64,000 nt of DNA from assembly GCA_035610835.1 (NCBI GenBank), contig CM069447.1:63955060-64019059 (forward strand), read 5' to 3'. The notes beneath the pieces were generated by a model. It was not told the origin of the DNA. It ran no database searches and saw only the letters and a list, made by a program, of their open reading frames with translations. Made by a program: the position numbers and the translations under genes. Origin of the DNA: Ophiura sarsii. Taxonomy: Eukaryota > Echinodermata > Ophiuroidea > Amphilepidida > Ophiuridae. Position 1 is the first letter of the stretch; the number at the start of each line of letters is the position of its first letter. Positions 26,301 to 33,344 of the stretch are shown one piece after another.

Positions 26301-29300
26301 GTGTGCTATAGGATTCTGTTAAACTTGCATTTTCCCCACCCGGCTCCATAGCAAACACTAGCTGACGTATTAGTAGCGGGTTCAATATCCTAATGTGGGA
26401 AGAAAACAAAATTTGTAGTGAGTAATCGACACAGAGTTATGTCAAGATAAAACTCATCTCAAGAAACTGAAGAAAGTGAGCCCCCCTCCTCTAACATTAT
26501 CCCACTGAAAATGATTTTGGATACAATTATGAATTGCTGCAGTTGTGAAATCTATAGCGTGCATGTTCCAGCCTGAAAAACAAAAAACAGCAATTGAAGC
26601 CATTTCCACAAATTACAAAATGTGTTTCCATCATAGCATTTCTCAGACATAGTATAATTCATTTAATTTTAGCAGCAACACCCAGATATCTGTAGTCATG
26701 GAATTATTGTATTCAATTGTATTTCACTTGAGCTACTTACTATATTTCAAATGAATCTCAAATCATAAAACATTTCTGAAAAATGACTGGGACATGAATA
26801 ATTATGGATTAGCTCATGCCTTCTACTCAGTCAAAAAAACAAATCTAAACTATATACATGTGCCCCCGACCGTACCCACATACAAAATCCTATACTCACA
26901 ACTTCGCTGCAACTAGTAGCGTTGGCACTACAAAATAGTAACCTGACTTGGCAGTAAACTTCCCCACCATGCTGGTGCCAAGATAAAACAATGCTGTGGC
27001 ACTGAATGAATCCCCTAGCACATCCAATATACTCGCAAGAGTTTGGGGCAAATGCTGTTGAAATGCAAAGTTTGCTATTAGACCCGCCACCACCATCACG
27101 ATAACAGGATTAGTGATGAAACCCTTGATGACATGCAATATCATCCTGCCATGTCCATGTCTCACACCCTCTGGATTGTCCTGATCAACAGTGCCCTCTG
27201 TTGTTCGATCTTTACCACCACGTTGTATTTCTAATGATAGGAATGCGGCCGGATTGAGTAGAGCCAATGATATCGGAGCGAATAGGTAAATGTATTGCAC
27301 AAATTCTGGATTGTGATCCTTGTATAAAGCTAACACTGTTAGGGGTAAATGTTAAAAGAATATCAATTATTGTATTTTAATGAAAATCTTAGAATAAGTT
27401 CAATCTAGATTGTTAGACTTCTGTGAAATGATTTTCTCATGTACAAATCCCAAAAAGAAACATTTTATTCACATAGAAAAGAAAAGGGGAGAACACACTC
27501 AAAAACAAAGAGGCTTTAAACACTTCAAAACTTCTAAGTTTAAATTGTCAGGCCCTAACACCAAAATGTAACAACAGGAAATCTAAAATCCCTGTTGCCA
27601 CAAGAAGAATTATTGTCAGTGTACATTGGGGTGTTTCTATTTAAGGTGACCCACTGCACGCTGATTCAACTTCATGATTCGTAAACCTTACGGAATTATT
27701 CTGTAAAGACTGCCAAATTTTCAAGTGAGTCAGCGCGCAGTGGGCCGCCTTATGGAAACGCCCTGTACATTAAGTGATTGAAAGGAGACATTTAAGATCA
27801 ATTTCAAACACTATAATGGTGAGCCATTATTGATACAATTCCCTCTTTCATCATCAGTACCTTGAACAACCAATATTGCAGTATTTCAAACTATAGTCTG
27901 ATTAATTATCGAACAAACAAGTTTCCACTAGCGTAAACGGAGCTACATGTACGAGATACTGTAAAAGTGGCAAATGTTGCGCTATATACAGGGTGTATCA
28001 AAAAAAATAGGACTCTCTTTCAGAATGGATTTAATCCTTATTGAAAGCACTGAACCATGACTAATTTGATTTCATTGTATAAAGTACAACTAATAAAGTT
28101 TAAATCCTGAAAAGATGAGAAAAATCCATTATCGATTAAGGAAAGTGTGACCAATTAGGCAAGTTAGCCTATTTTGTAGTTACAACATTGGTAATTCACA
28201 CAGTAAAGGTAGGAAAGTGAAATATTACATACATACATAGGCTAAAAGGGACGTTATTTGTATTCTTATCATCCTAAAGTATTCTTATTCTTATTATGCT
28301 TATGGCAGAAATTAAAGTTGACTTGCAAGTCTAAATGTCTTTCTCTGTCAATGATCGGAATATACGCACTATTGACATGATTGGTGCTTTCCTATACCAC
28401 AACCTTCCTACATGCTGAGGCTTTCTCATGAGAACACTGATCTGGCAGCATTGAACATTGCACAGAAATATCCATGCATCAAATGTGTGGATTACATGTA
28501 TGTAGCTATTAATGATTTGTGCCAGAAATAAGAGGAATACCAAACTAATCTTTGCTATTGTTATTGATAGATGATTTACAATGTTAATGAACACAAAGTA
28601 TTGAAACGTAAACCATGACATTTTCTTGTTTGATGTGTAAATCGCATTGTACAGACTAAATGACATGGTTTTATAAATTATGCAAATTATGCTAGCGATC
28701 TTATTTTTCATTGGATTAATCTCAGAGTCAGATATTCAGGATTTTAAAGGTAGATGACCCGATCACATTTTCGTAACACAGAATTATTTCAAACATACAG
28801 AGATTTTCATATCATATGAAAGCTCGTATTTTTCTCATCATCATACTCCTAAATCGGTATAATTACGGAGAAATCGATGAAATAACGTCGAATTACGCGA
28901 ATGGTGGTAACCACCGATATAGTTAGTGTACTACTCAATGGGTACAGTTCACAGCATCTTGTGCGTCTAAAATAAGAACCATTAGAGCTATGCAACTCAA
29001 ACTTTGGAACACGACTTTTTTAAGGGATGACCTTTCATGTAGAATAGAAAACTTCAAGTTGAAAATTGGAACATCTACCTTTAACCTTATTAGTTGTACT
29101 TTACAATGAAATCAAATTGGTCATGGTTCAGTGGTTTTAATAAGGATTAAATCCATGCTGGAAGAGAGTCCTAATTTTGTTCATACACCCTGTATTTATT
29201 TTCTTTTGCAAAAATTAAAAATGAGCGAATAAATTCATTTTGTAGGTATTTATGTAAGGAATTTCAAAATCACAAATTAAAATCTTGAAAGCAAAATTGT

Positions 29301-29957
29301 TCAAAATTAGCAAAGCGCGAAAAATTACACACACAAACATTTTTACTTTTAATTTTATAGTACATGTTGAATGTTGATGTAGCACAAGCGCTATTCTGTA
29401 ACGCTATTCCACAATTGATTGTTAAATTATAAATCAGATTATAGTCTACCTGAGTCATTTTCTGTAACATATATCCTCTGAACTCCTAACACTCTAAATA
29501 TTACAAAGTTTAAATTGTCTTTGATTGTATAGGCCTGTGGGCTTCTCTCTTGCAGAGTTAACAAACTTACCTATAGGTATCCTAATGCAAAGTCATTACT
29601 CTGTGTTGCAAAGATGGCATATATTCCCGCCCTACCGATGTTCATATCTTTAGCTAACACGAGCGAGAACACATACACCAATGCAAACACAATCGCTTTA
29701 GCCACCAATACAGCACACCAGAACAACCAGTTGACCTTGGCAAAGTCTAGCTCCACCATTGATTTGAAAATCAAGGCCGGTAGTGCAAAATATGTCACAT
29801 AATTGCCGAGTCCTCTGGCCTGCGAGGGTGCTACAATACGTGAGCGTCCAGCAATGTAACCGAGGAGGATGATAGTGAAGCATTCCAAGATGGCAGGGTA
29901 GAGGTTGCTGAAGGTTTTGAAGGTTGTGTTGGTACCATTAGTATGCATTGTAATGCC
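8166..29957 (-). CDS. GPR155: GPR155/LYCHOS gene, eleven coding exons (spliced span)
   Basis: Eleven exons on the minus strand join into a protein of about 826 residues (human about 870) in family order: PIN/auxin-efflux-carrier-like transporter half (exons 1-4), GPCR-like half (exons 5-9), cytosolic linker (exon 10), DEP domain (exon 11). Each intron has GT-AG ends, and phases agree at every junction except two noted separately. Known for the family: a lysosomal membrane protein that senses cholesterol and relays it to mTORC1 through GATOR1. Seen here: in exon 1 the sterol-site residues of human LYCHOS (Pro44, Glu48, Tyr57) have counterparts in YPAILECFTIILLGY, with human Phe43 replaced by Tyr. 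Sterol sensing in this organism is inferred from that. An acceptor just before the start ATG implies a further 5'UTR exon, not located. DBF4 lies 14.5 kb upstream on the same strand with no evident functional link. Confidence 0.93.
8592..9019. mobile_element. G-tract-ended hAT-like MITE with exact 8-bp duplication
   Basis: The element starts CCCGGGGGG (22-25 G) and ends with a C run and GGG. It is flanked on both sides by CTTGGGCT (8584-8591 and 9020-9027). The interior contains GACCCCCCTTTTGAG, CAGTTCTCAAGACC and CACTCAGTTCAGTTCTGTAG, shared with 4690-5050 and 32480-32899. In the last GPR155 intron. Confidence 0.88.
9834..9974 (-). CDS. GPR155: GPR155 coding exon 10 (cytosolic linker before DEP)
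   Basis: The 141-base exon (phase 2 to 2) follows acceptor TGTTTATTTACAG... on the minus strand. It encodes FRRLIYGVEKIQLPPESDID, then IVQTCLQFKTHHLEQCRQSIVRDV, aligning with the human KRRLEFLW...CQQFIHYHRDLCIRNIVKE. Donor GTATGT at 9833. It is too broken by stops in other frames to be noticed as an ORF but joins in phase on both sides. Confidence 0.88.
10193..10585. repeat. Interspersed repeat, uninterrupted copy
   Basis: GGTCCCTGCGTCCCTCTATATGGCC through GTGTGTAAAATAGGGAAGACATGAGGATCCAGT. A second copy at 12188-12556 continues at 13344-13382 after the hAT-like insertion. The copies are clearly alike but diverged by many substitutions and indels. Confidence 0.85.
10600..11240. repeat. 45-bp minisatellite
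   Basis: The unit GGCATCACATGACTATCATA / TGGGTGCCATGTGGGTATGT / ATATT is repeated with exact 45-base spacing in the centre (for example 11041, 11086) and more loosely at the edges and at 10010-10200. Because 45 is a multiple of three, ORFs of 170 and 156 codons stay open on opposite strands. These are artefacts. In the GPR155 intron between exons 9 and 10. Confidence 0.93.
12188..13382. repeat. Interspersed repeat, copy split by an insertion
   Basis: The same repeat as 10193-10585, with its last 40 bases displaced by the 787-base element at 12557-13343. It contains CAATTCAAAGGCAGTGCGTC and CGCACACTTTTGGAACTGTA in common with the other copy. Confidence 0.85.
12557..13343. mobile_element. hAT-like MITE inserted in a repeat (filled site)
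   Basis: Ends CAGTGTCCGAATTA and TAACGCGAACGCTG are imperfect inverted repeats. The flanks CTGTGTGT (12549-12556) and CCGTGTGT (13344-13351) form an 8-bp duplication with one change. A related repeat at about 10553 carries the uninterrupted sequence GGACTGTGTGTAAAATAGGG. GGTTGCCCG words cluster near both ends, including the palindrome GGTTGCCCGCCGGGCAAC at both ends. No ORF of note. Confidence 0.88.
14551..14934. mobile_element. Foldback MITE, TTAAGGGCATAT ends
   Basis: TTAAGGGCATATATATTAGG...ACATAATATGCCTTTAA, TTAA-bounded. The arms are complementary over about 170 bases (CTAATTACTTCAAAATCATGG against CCATGATTTTGAAGTAATTAG). A related copy is at 32957-33344. Confidence 0.85.
16084..16247 (-). 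CDS. GPR155: GPR155 coding exon 9 (last membrane helices)
   Basis: The 164-base exon (phase 0 to 2) runs from acceptor GTTATCTGCAG to donor GTAAGT. It encodes GLFVCLWKLF..., LELEFIDIVFNYGQGFFVLATFGFDTKYVIMPVVK. This matches human VELQFFCAVFNFGQGF...GIFGLDKHLIILPFK closely; the F-N-Y-G-Q-G-F motif is the strongest link in this half. Confidence 0.93.
17844..18124 (-). CDS. GPR155: GPR155 coding exon 8 (cytosolic loop and next helix)
   Basis: The 281-base exon (phase 1 to 0) follows acceptor TTTTTTCAG. Most of it is a Ser/Cys/His-rich cytosolic loop (DSSSNHSTSHHPSTTC...). It ends with HQVGRHFVLLLLLLMSMII, matching human QQLTRHVLLCLLLIIGLF. Donor GTAAGT. A piece of this exon is duplicated in the adjacent intron at about 18184-18236. 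Confidence 0.9.
18184..18236 (-). repeat. Partial duplicate of GPR155 exon 8
   Basis: The stretch GAGTTGTGATTATATGGATG through GTCTTCAATATCCTG in the intron just upstream (in transcript sense) of exon 8 matches exon 8 at 18018-18070 with scattered substitutions. It has no splice sites of its own and is not expected to be coding. Confidence 0.75.
18955..19311. mobile_element. CAGGGTTCCTGC MITE near GPR155 exon 7
   Basis: CAGGGTTCCTGCACC...CCGCAGGAACCCTG inverted ends with repeated TTCCATGACTTTTCCA words inside. It ends 62 bases from the exon 7 donor. Confidence 0.8.
19374..19563 (-). CDS. GPR155: GPR155 coding exon 7 (helix and start of cytosolic loop)
   Basis: The 190-base exon (phase 0 to 1) starts LIAASLSLTINAVIVIVSLI, a membrane helix. 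It is followed by a basic turn (KYDRYQRGSYQG, compare human QAGSYEGF) and an acidic stretch (EESEKLLRDGDGLEDGNEEG). In the human protein this cytosolic loop is the effector region that contacts GATOR1; conservation is limited to GSY and general acidity. Acceptor TGTTTTTAAG, donor GTAAGA. Confidence 0.88.
20380..20456 (-). CDS. GPR155: GPR155 coding exon 6 (short)
   Basis: The 77-base exon runs from acceptor CATTTTTAG to donor GTAAGA. In the only long open frame (two bases, then 25 codons) it reads VGLMIAAHPYDLN...VLYLYGNIE, aligning with human VGVLLITGKHN...AFFYGKEQ. It exits in phase 0 into exon 7. Its entry phase conflicts with exon 5, as described there. Confidence 0.82.
20554..20744. mobile_element. 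Hairpin MITE, centre orientation B
   Basis: Same family and same flanking word order as 3184-3349, including the downstream AACAATCATACTTTAGACAT. The centre at 20641-20655 reads TCCGCCTGCGGCGTC, the reverse complement of the other copy's centre with one mismatch. In the GPR155 intron just upstream of exon 6. Confidence 0.88.
21001..21225. repeat. 15-bp minisatellite beside GPR155 exon 5
   Basis: About 15 almost perfect copies of CGGGTGGGTGTCACA. Open frames on both strands (159, 111 and 87 codons) arise only from the period being divisible by three. It begins 41 bases past the exon 5 donor. Confidence 0.95.
21266..21558 (-). CDS. GPR155: GPR155 coding exon 5 (GPCR-like half begins)
   Basis: The 293-base exon starts in phase 0 with LWILLIFVLGRRGRRLPHEF (human LIWSLAILLLSKKYKQLPHM) and contains several hydrophobic helices, ending at FYMYGWG. 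By the donor position it leaves in phase 2 after TGG GG, while exon 6 is open only if entered in phase 1. One G too many in the run GGGGG at 21265-21269, or an unseen micro-exon encoding the IPAL found in human, would explain this. The donor sits only about 40 bases from a 15-bp minisatellite. Confidence 0.88.
21682..22237. mobile_element. TACAGTCCTCAAAA-type MITE in GPR155 intron 4
   Basis: TACAGTCCTCAAAATAAAAA...TTATTTTGAGGACTGTA. Long complementary arms (AATTATAAAGTTGTATGGCA; CTTTACAACTTCATTTGTTA) related to 57276-57818. It begins about 120 bases upstream (transcript sense) of exon 5. Confidence 0.8.
22688..23134. repeat. Inverted repeat, arms about 95 bases
   Basis: CATAATAAAGGGTTCAACAAAG...CAAACAGGCTAGATAGGC at 22688-22779 is complementary to GCCTATCTAGCCTGTTTGGAC...CTTTGTTGAACCCTTTATAATG-like sequence at about 23037-23134. 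In a GPR155 intron. Confidence 0.8.
23138..23380. repeat. Copy of intron sequence next to exon 9
   Basis: GATGCAGTACATCA...TCAGAGCATTTTCTAAAC...CAAGGCATTCAGATT...TTATTCTGTCCG matches 16316-16530. ATCTTGAAAAAAACACAGACGCAAAGTC matches about 17549-17580. It is an intra-gene duplication of non-coding sequence. Confidence 0.7.
24021..24176 (-). CDS. GPR155: GPR155 coding exon 4 (last transporter helices)
   Basis: The 156-base exon (52 codons, phase 0 to 0) runs from acceptor TTGTATTGCAG to donor GTGAGT. It encodes IATSLVLCTFISAPFMFV, matching the human ITSGMVISTFVSAPIMYV, then a hydrophobic stretch, a short loop and TTFDISCVGMASC. This is the end of the transporter half. Confidence 0.92.
24246..24763. 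mobile_element. Two abutting GTGACGGGTCACAT-family MITEs
   Basis: The first unit (24246-24508) runs ACATATGTGACCAGTCGC to GTGACGGGTCACATATGT. The second (about 24502-24763) begins in the same ACATATGTGACC, so the two share one terminus. Ends are inverted repeats extending through AAAATGGACATGTT-like sequence. In the GPR155 intron between exons 3 and 4. Confidence 0.8.
25431..25534 (-). pseudogene. Decayed sixth copy of the exon-3 3' half
   Basis: This unit aligns to the array copies over ACAGAATCC...GCACCAAGTGT. It then diverges into TTTAATTTTACTATCAAT and reaches an in-frame TAA before a GTAAGT. It has substitutions throughout (for example Tyr to Asn, Gly to Cys), so it is older than the other copies and non-functional as this exon. 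Confidence 0.75.
25559..26190 (-). repeat. GPR155: Tandem array of five intact copies of the GPR155 exon-3 3' half
   Basis: Five near-identical units follow exon 3. The exon-like parts are 26091-26190, 25955-26054, 25825-25924, 25689-25788 and 25559-25658, each exactly 100 bases, open in the exon-3 frame, and ending GGAATA|GTAAGT or with few changes. Spacing alternates 130, 136, 130, 136, 130, so the array looks built from a 266-base dimer; the 6-base difference is TTTGTA in the spacer. Each spacer starts with the GTAAGT donor and ends TTTGGTTTACAG, an acceptor-like AG directly before the copy. Spliced from exon 2 (TT|) to any copy (A|ACA GAA), the frame is kept and 23 residues are dropped. 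Copy 25825-25924 has three replacements (Thr to Ile, Asn and Ala). Whether any copy is used in mRNA cannot be told from sequence. Confidence 0.9.
26221..26389 (-). CDS. GPR155: GPR155 coding exon 3 (parent of the downstream exon array)
   Basis: The 169-base exon begins TT|G (phase 2) and ends in phase 0 at GGA ATA before GTAAGT. It encodes a helix (ILNPLLIRQLVFAM), a Gly/Asn loop with a possible N-glycosylation site (NAS), then FLYGTIPTAPSVFMFATYY, matching the human FLYGVFPVAPGVAIFATQF signature, and QESAGI. This copy was chosen as the constitutive exon because it alone carries the full 5' half found in the family. Its 3' 100 bases and donor are repeated five times downstream. Confidence 0.92.
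26900..27335 (-). CDS. GPR155: GPR155 coding exon 2 (transporter helices)
   Basis: The 436-base exon enters in phase 1 (completing GTG, Val) and leaves in phase 2 (AAG TT). It encodes LALYKDHNPEFVQYIYLF, APISLALLNP, a short charged loop (RGGKDRTTEGTVDQDNPEG), ITNPVIVMVVAGLIANF, and SFSATALFYLGTSMVGK. This last matches the GNSFSGSALFYLGLTMVGK signature of the family. Acceptor CCCCTAACAG, donor GTGAGT. Five hydrophobic stretches can be seen. The intron between exons 1 and 2 carries a 1.2-kb mariner-like element. Confidence 0.93.
27987..29194. mobile_element. Mariner-like element with long inverted arms, TA-flanked
   Basis: TA|CAGGGTGTATCAAAAAAAAT...GTTCATACACCCTG|TA. The terminal arms stay complementary for about 105 bases (GAATGGATTTAATCCTTATT against AATAAGGATTAAATCC). 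A TA duplication and CAGGGTGT start fit the Tc1/mariner superfamily. No transposase is recognisable; the 126-codon minus ORF at 28331-28711 has no motif I can name. An AGGTAGATG MITE is nested at 28744-29084. Confidence 0.8.
28744..29084. mobile_element. AGGTAGATG-family MITE nested in a larger element
   Basis: Ends are TTAAAGGTAGATG and CATCTACCTTTAA (terminal inverted repeats with TTAA on each side). It sits inside the right arm of the mariner-like element 27987-29194. About 341 bases, no ORF. Confidence 0.8.
29571..29957 (-). CDS. GPR155: GPR155 coding exon 1 (N-terminus, first transporter helices)
   Basis: Start ATG is at 29948 (MHTNGTNTTF), ten bases after a TTTTTAAG acceptor, so this exon is probably preceded by a 5'UTR exon. 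An in-frame upstream ATG at 30035 lies in the presumed intron and was not used. The exon encodes the family hallmarks YPAILECF, GYIAGR, LGNYVTYFALPALIFK and IFATQSNDFALGY: transporter helices 1-4. CDS from the ATG to the donor is 378 bases, but the next exon requires phase 1 (379). The last codons read TAC CTA TAG before GTAAGT, where the family has Y-P-I-(V). One missing C restores TAC CCT ATA G and matches the next exon exactly. This is a one-base assembly error or a real frameshift. Confidence 0.92.
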   Translation of the reverse strand, partial: GITMHTNGTNTTFKTFSNLYPAILECFTIILLGYIAGRSRIVAPSQARGLGNYVTYFALPALIFKSMVELDFAKVNWLFWCAVLVAKAIVFALVYVFSLVLAKDMNIGRAGIYAIFATQSNDFALGYL

Positions 29958-30492
29958 CTTAAAAACAAACAAACAATCAATCATTATAGGTTCGTGTGGA
30001 GGGGATAATACTGTGTGCACAAACATTAAAGCCATCTTTCACTTAAAAGTGAAAGATGGCTTTTACTTTTAAGTTACAATTGACCATTACTTGCTCTTCT
30101 TCAGACTAACAACTCTGTCCACTATACCCAAAGAATTTTAGTTTGTAATAAATGTTTTGTTATTAAAAGGTCTAACTCCCCCCCCCCCCCCCCCAATTCA
30201 TTTTGATCCAAATTACAATACCACATATATCTCTATGATAAACTATGAAAAATCCTGAACAGTGTCAGTCAATACTAGCTAAAAAGGAAGACATGAAAAA
30301 CTTTGCCCCCCCCCCCCCCCCCCCCCCCCATGGCCTGAAAAAATGTGTTTTTTCCCGGCAAGCGATTCAAATTTCCCTCCAAAATGGAATGCATTTCTTA
30401 AGGAAAGAGTAACATTTCCCTCCAAATGCCAAAATTTCCCTCCAAATGCTCAAACTTCCCTGCAAGGAGCTTTCCGTATTGCCTACTTTTTC

Positions 30493-30495
30493 AGC

Positions 30496-30541
<46 letters not shown>

Positions 30542-30545
30542 ACAA
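30493..30545. repeat. 40-base poly-C tract
   Basis: An uninterrupted run of 40 C at 30501-30540. Others are at 30190, 30308-30329 and 34792-34829 (38 C). Run lengths in an assembly are unreliable at such tracts. Confidence 0.95.
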
Positions 30546-31136
30546 GTGACCCTGTCTATGCCACTAGGTAGTATGTATTACCTACCACAGGGTTTATTAT
30601 ATAATTTGTTTGTAAATAATTGTCTTGCTAAAAGATAATAATACTAAAGGCCTTCAAACACCCCGAGTTGGATAGACTCAAAACTAGTGGAAAATCACTA
30701 ATATTATTTTCATGAAAGTATTTCTCCAATAACTGTGAGTGTAACTTGAGCATAGTACGTACAATATATTATAGCAATTACAAAATAGATTAGAAACAAA
30801 ATATAAACAGAAAAACTGTTTAAGGGAACAAATGAGTTTTAAGAGCTTTTTTGAACACACTTGTAGATGATGATTGTCTAATACAGATAGGTAGCTTATT
30901 CCACTCTTTTGACGCACAAACTGTGAAAGTTCTATCACCAGTTACACTCACATTTTGTAGTTTAAGTTGCAATTTTAAGGTTTTATCTTGTAAGCGCTCT
31001 GAGCCTTTTGGAAATGGCGCAATTGATGCTTTCTGTATTGTATTGTATTGTATAAAAGATTTATGGGAGTTGATTTTTCACGGCGGCTTATCATATTATG
31101 TGATATTTAATGTTGTTGCAAAAGTCTGATTGGTGC

Positions 31137-31748
31137 AAATTTGACAAGGCGGTAAAGGCAGATGGTCTTCAGTATTGTTCTGACAGAAGATTGATGGTGA
31201 TTATCCTCTCGAGCACTTCTCCGATCGACTTAGCAGATTATCCTATCAAGTACATCCAACAATAACAATACATTTGATACACAGACGGTGCCGCCATATC
31301 GGCAGGAAGAGAGATTGGCCTCTTGACTCTGCGAATATATGACTATGAGGAATTCAAATTGTTTACAAATTACTTATTAAAATTTTGATTTCTTAGTACT
31401 CTCAAGTGTTGTTTTGCATTACATATCCAGTTTAATAACACTCCTTTTCGTTGAAACTACATGCATAATCATTCTATTTTCTTACTATAAAACAATTATA
31501 AACTTTAATTATTCCCGACTTTTTGACCCATTCAATGCATTCAAATCCAGGTCCTTTGTATTGATGGTATACCATCTGCCTTTAATCGATTTCAAGGAGG
31601 GTTACTGGATATCGTTGATAGGATAATCGTCTGTCATCAATAAAGTCAATCAGTGAGGAGCTTGAGAGATAATCTTCTGTCATAACAATACCGAGGAGTT
31701 GCTATACAATACTGAAGACCATCTGCCTTTACCCGCCTTGTCAAATTT
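31137..31748. mobile_element. MITE with AAATTTGACAAGGCGG ends
   Basis: AAATTTGACAAGGCGGTAAA then GGCAGATGGTCTTCAGTATTG; the right end is the reverse complement over about 45 bases (ACAATACTGAAGACCATCTG...CCTTGTCAAATTT). 612 bases, intergenic, with no transposase seen. Confidence 0.85.
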
Positions 31749-32479
31749 GATCATAGATAATACAGATGGATGGTGAAGTAAGTCCTTTCTATTGAAACTA
31801 TGCCTGTCTGGGATTAAATATGCGCAACACAAAAGTCTGTGTAGTCTTTTGCACTGTCATGAAACAACGTCTCACAATTCATAAAATGTCACTCTCGTTC
31901 CCATGCGGTAATATTGATTTGAAAAGACATGCTCGTTGTCCATCAAACTCATGGGATCGAGTTTACATGTAGGTGTTATTAGGCCTTGAAATAAAAAATG
32001 AAAGGGGCACCAACTTATCTAAGGCCATTATGTACTTTTGAATGGAGTGAAAACATCCATAATTTAAGGGGCATCAAGGCAACTAGGTGGGGCATCGAAG
32101 GCAATGCCTTCCATTAATTCAAGATTTAATTTAATTTAATTTGAAGAGGGTAGGGGTGTGTGACTGGGCATTCTCAAAACAGGGGCTTACCGAACTGACA
32201 CATCCTGAATTGGGGGTCTTGGCGAACGGCTCAAGTTGAAAACATTTTCCACCCAATTGGGTGCTTTTAAAGTAAATTAGGACAAATTGGGCTAAATTTA
32301 CCAAAATTGGGTGTATTCGGGGGCAATTTGACGCTAGATCACTTTATTTATCAGTGAAATGAGATGCTTAGTTAGCGGCGACATCAGGTTGTGAAAAGGG
32401 GGTCTTTGTCCCCGCACATACCCGTATGGCCAATATACATACACCCCCCCCCCCCCCCCCCATCCCTGGGTGTGAATCT

Positions 32480-32899
32480 CCCGGGGGGGCACTCAACCTT
32501 TTTTGGGTAGGGGTGTGCCGCACAGGGTCTCAAAAAGGGGGGCTACAGAACTGAACTGTGTGGATTTTATGACGAAAAATAGGGTCTTACATACGTAGGA
32601 ACTGATTTTTTCAAAAAAGGAGGTCTTGAGAACTGGCCTACAGTTCAATTTTGATTAGCAAGAACGCACATTTTTGATGATTTTTTTTTGGTTTTAGAAC
32701 GCAAAATTTTCGAAGAATTGGGGCTCTGGAATGCAAAATGTTGCGATTTTTGAATTTTCAATAAAATTGGGGTCTTAAGAACTGATGCAGGCTCAAAAGG
32801 GGGTCATAAGAGCTAGTAGCAGAGGGTGCAAAAGGGGATCTTCAGCGCGGCACATACCTATACCCTTTTCCAATGTCAGTGCCCCCCCCCCCCCCGGGG
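32480..32899. mobile_element. G-tract-ended MITE
   Basis: CCCGGGGGGGCACTCAACC...GTCAGTGCCCCCCCC...CCCGGG, the same family as 8592-9019 in the other orientation. Flanks GTGAATCT and GCGAGTCC agree at five of eight bases, compatible with a decayed duplication. Confidence 0.8.
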
Positions 32900-32956
32900 G
32901 CGAGTCCTTACAGATTATTACAAACCAGCGGGTGAACCAATGTCCAAATTTGTTAT

Positions 32957-33344
32957 TCAAGGCATATTATGTGATCTTTTCCAAATAGCGCCCTCCTCTA
33001 TCATTTATTTTTACTATGAAAGCAGATTTTCTTGCAGATTTGCATTTTTGATTATATTCATAAATATCTTCTAAGTTACAGATCGATACGATTCCTAATT
33101 ACTTCAAAATCATGGTTTGAAAATAGATTGTACCGAGCGGTACAATCTATTTTTTCAAATTTTACTCTAAATTCACTCTAAAACTATGATTTTGAGGATA
33201 TTATTATTAGGAATCGTATTGCTCTGTAACTTGGCATATATAATTTATGATCAGAAAAGTAAATCTGCAAGAAAATCTGCTTCCAATTTTTTTCAAGGAT
33301 TGAGGGTGCCCCACCTGGAAAAGATCACATAATATACAGGTTAA
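32957..33344. mobile_element. Foldback MITE related to 14551-14934
   Basis: CAAGGCATATTATGTGATCT...AGATCACATAATATACAGGTTAA, with the same arm words (ATTCCTAATTACTTCAAAATC). At its centre is AGATTGTACCGAGCGGTACAATCT, a hairpin loop absent from the other copy. Confidence 0.8.

Noticed and set aside
28331..28711. 126-codon minus ORF as a host gene
   Set aside because: It lies inside a TA-flanked element, has no recognisable domain, and has no splice partners.
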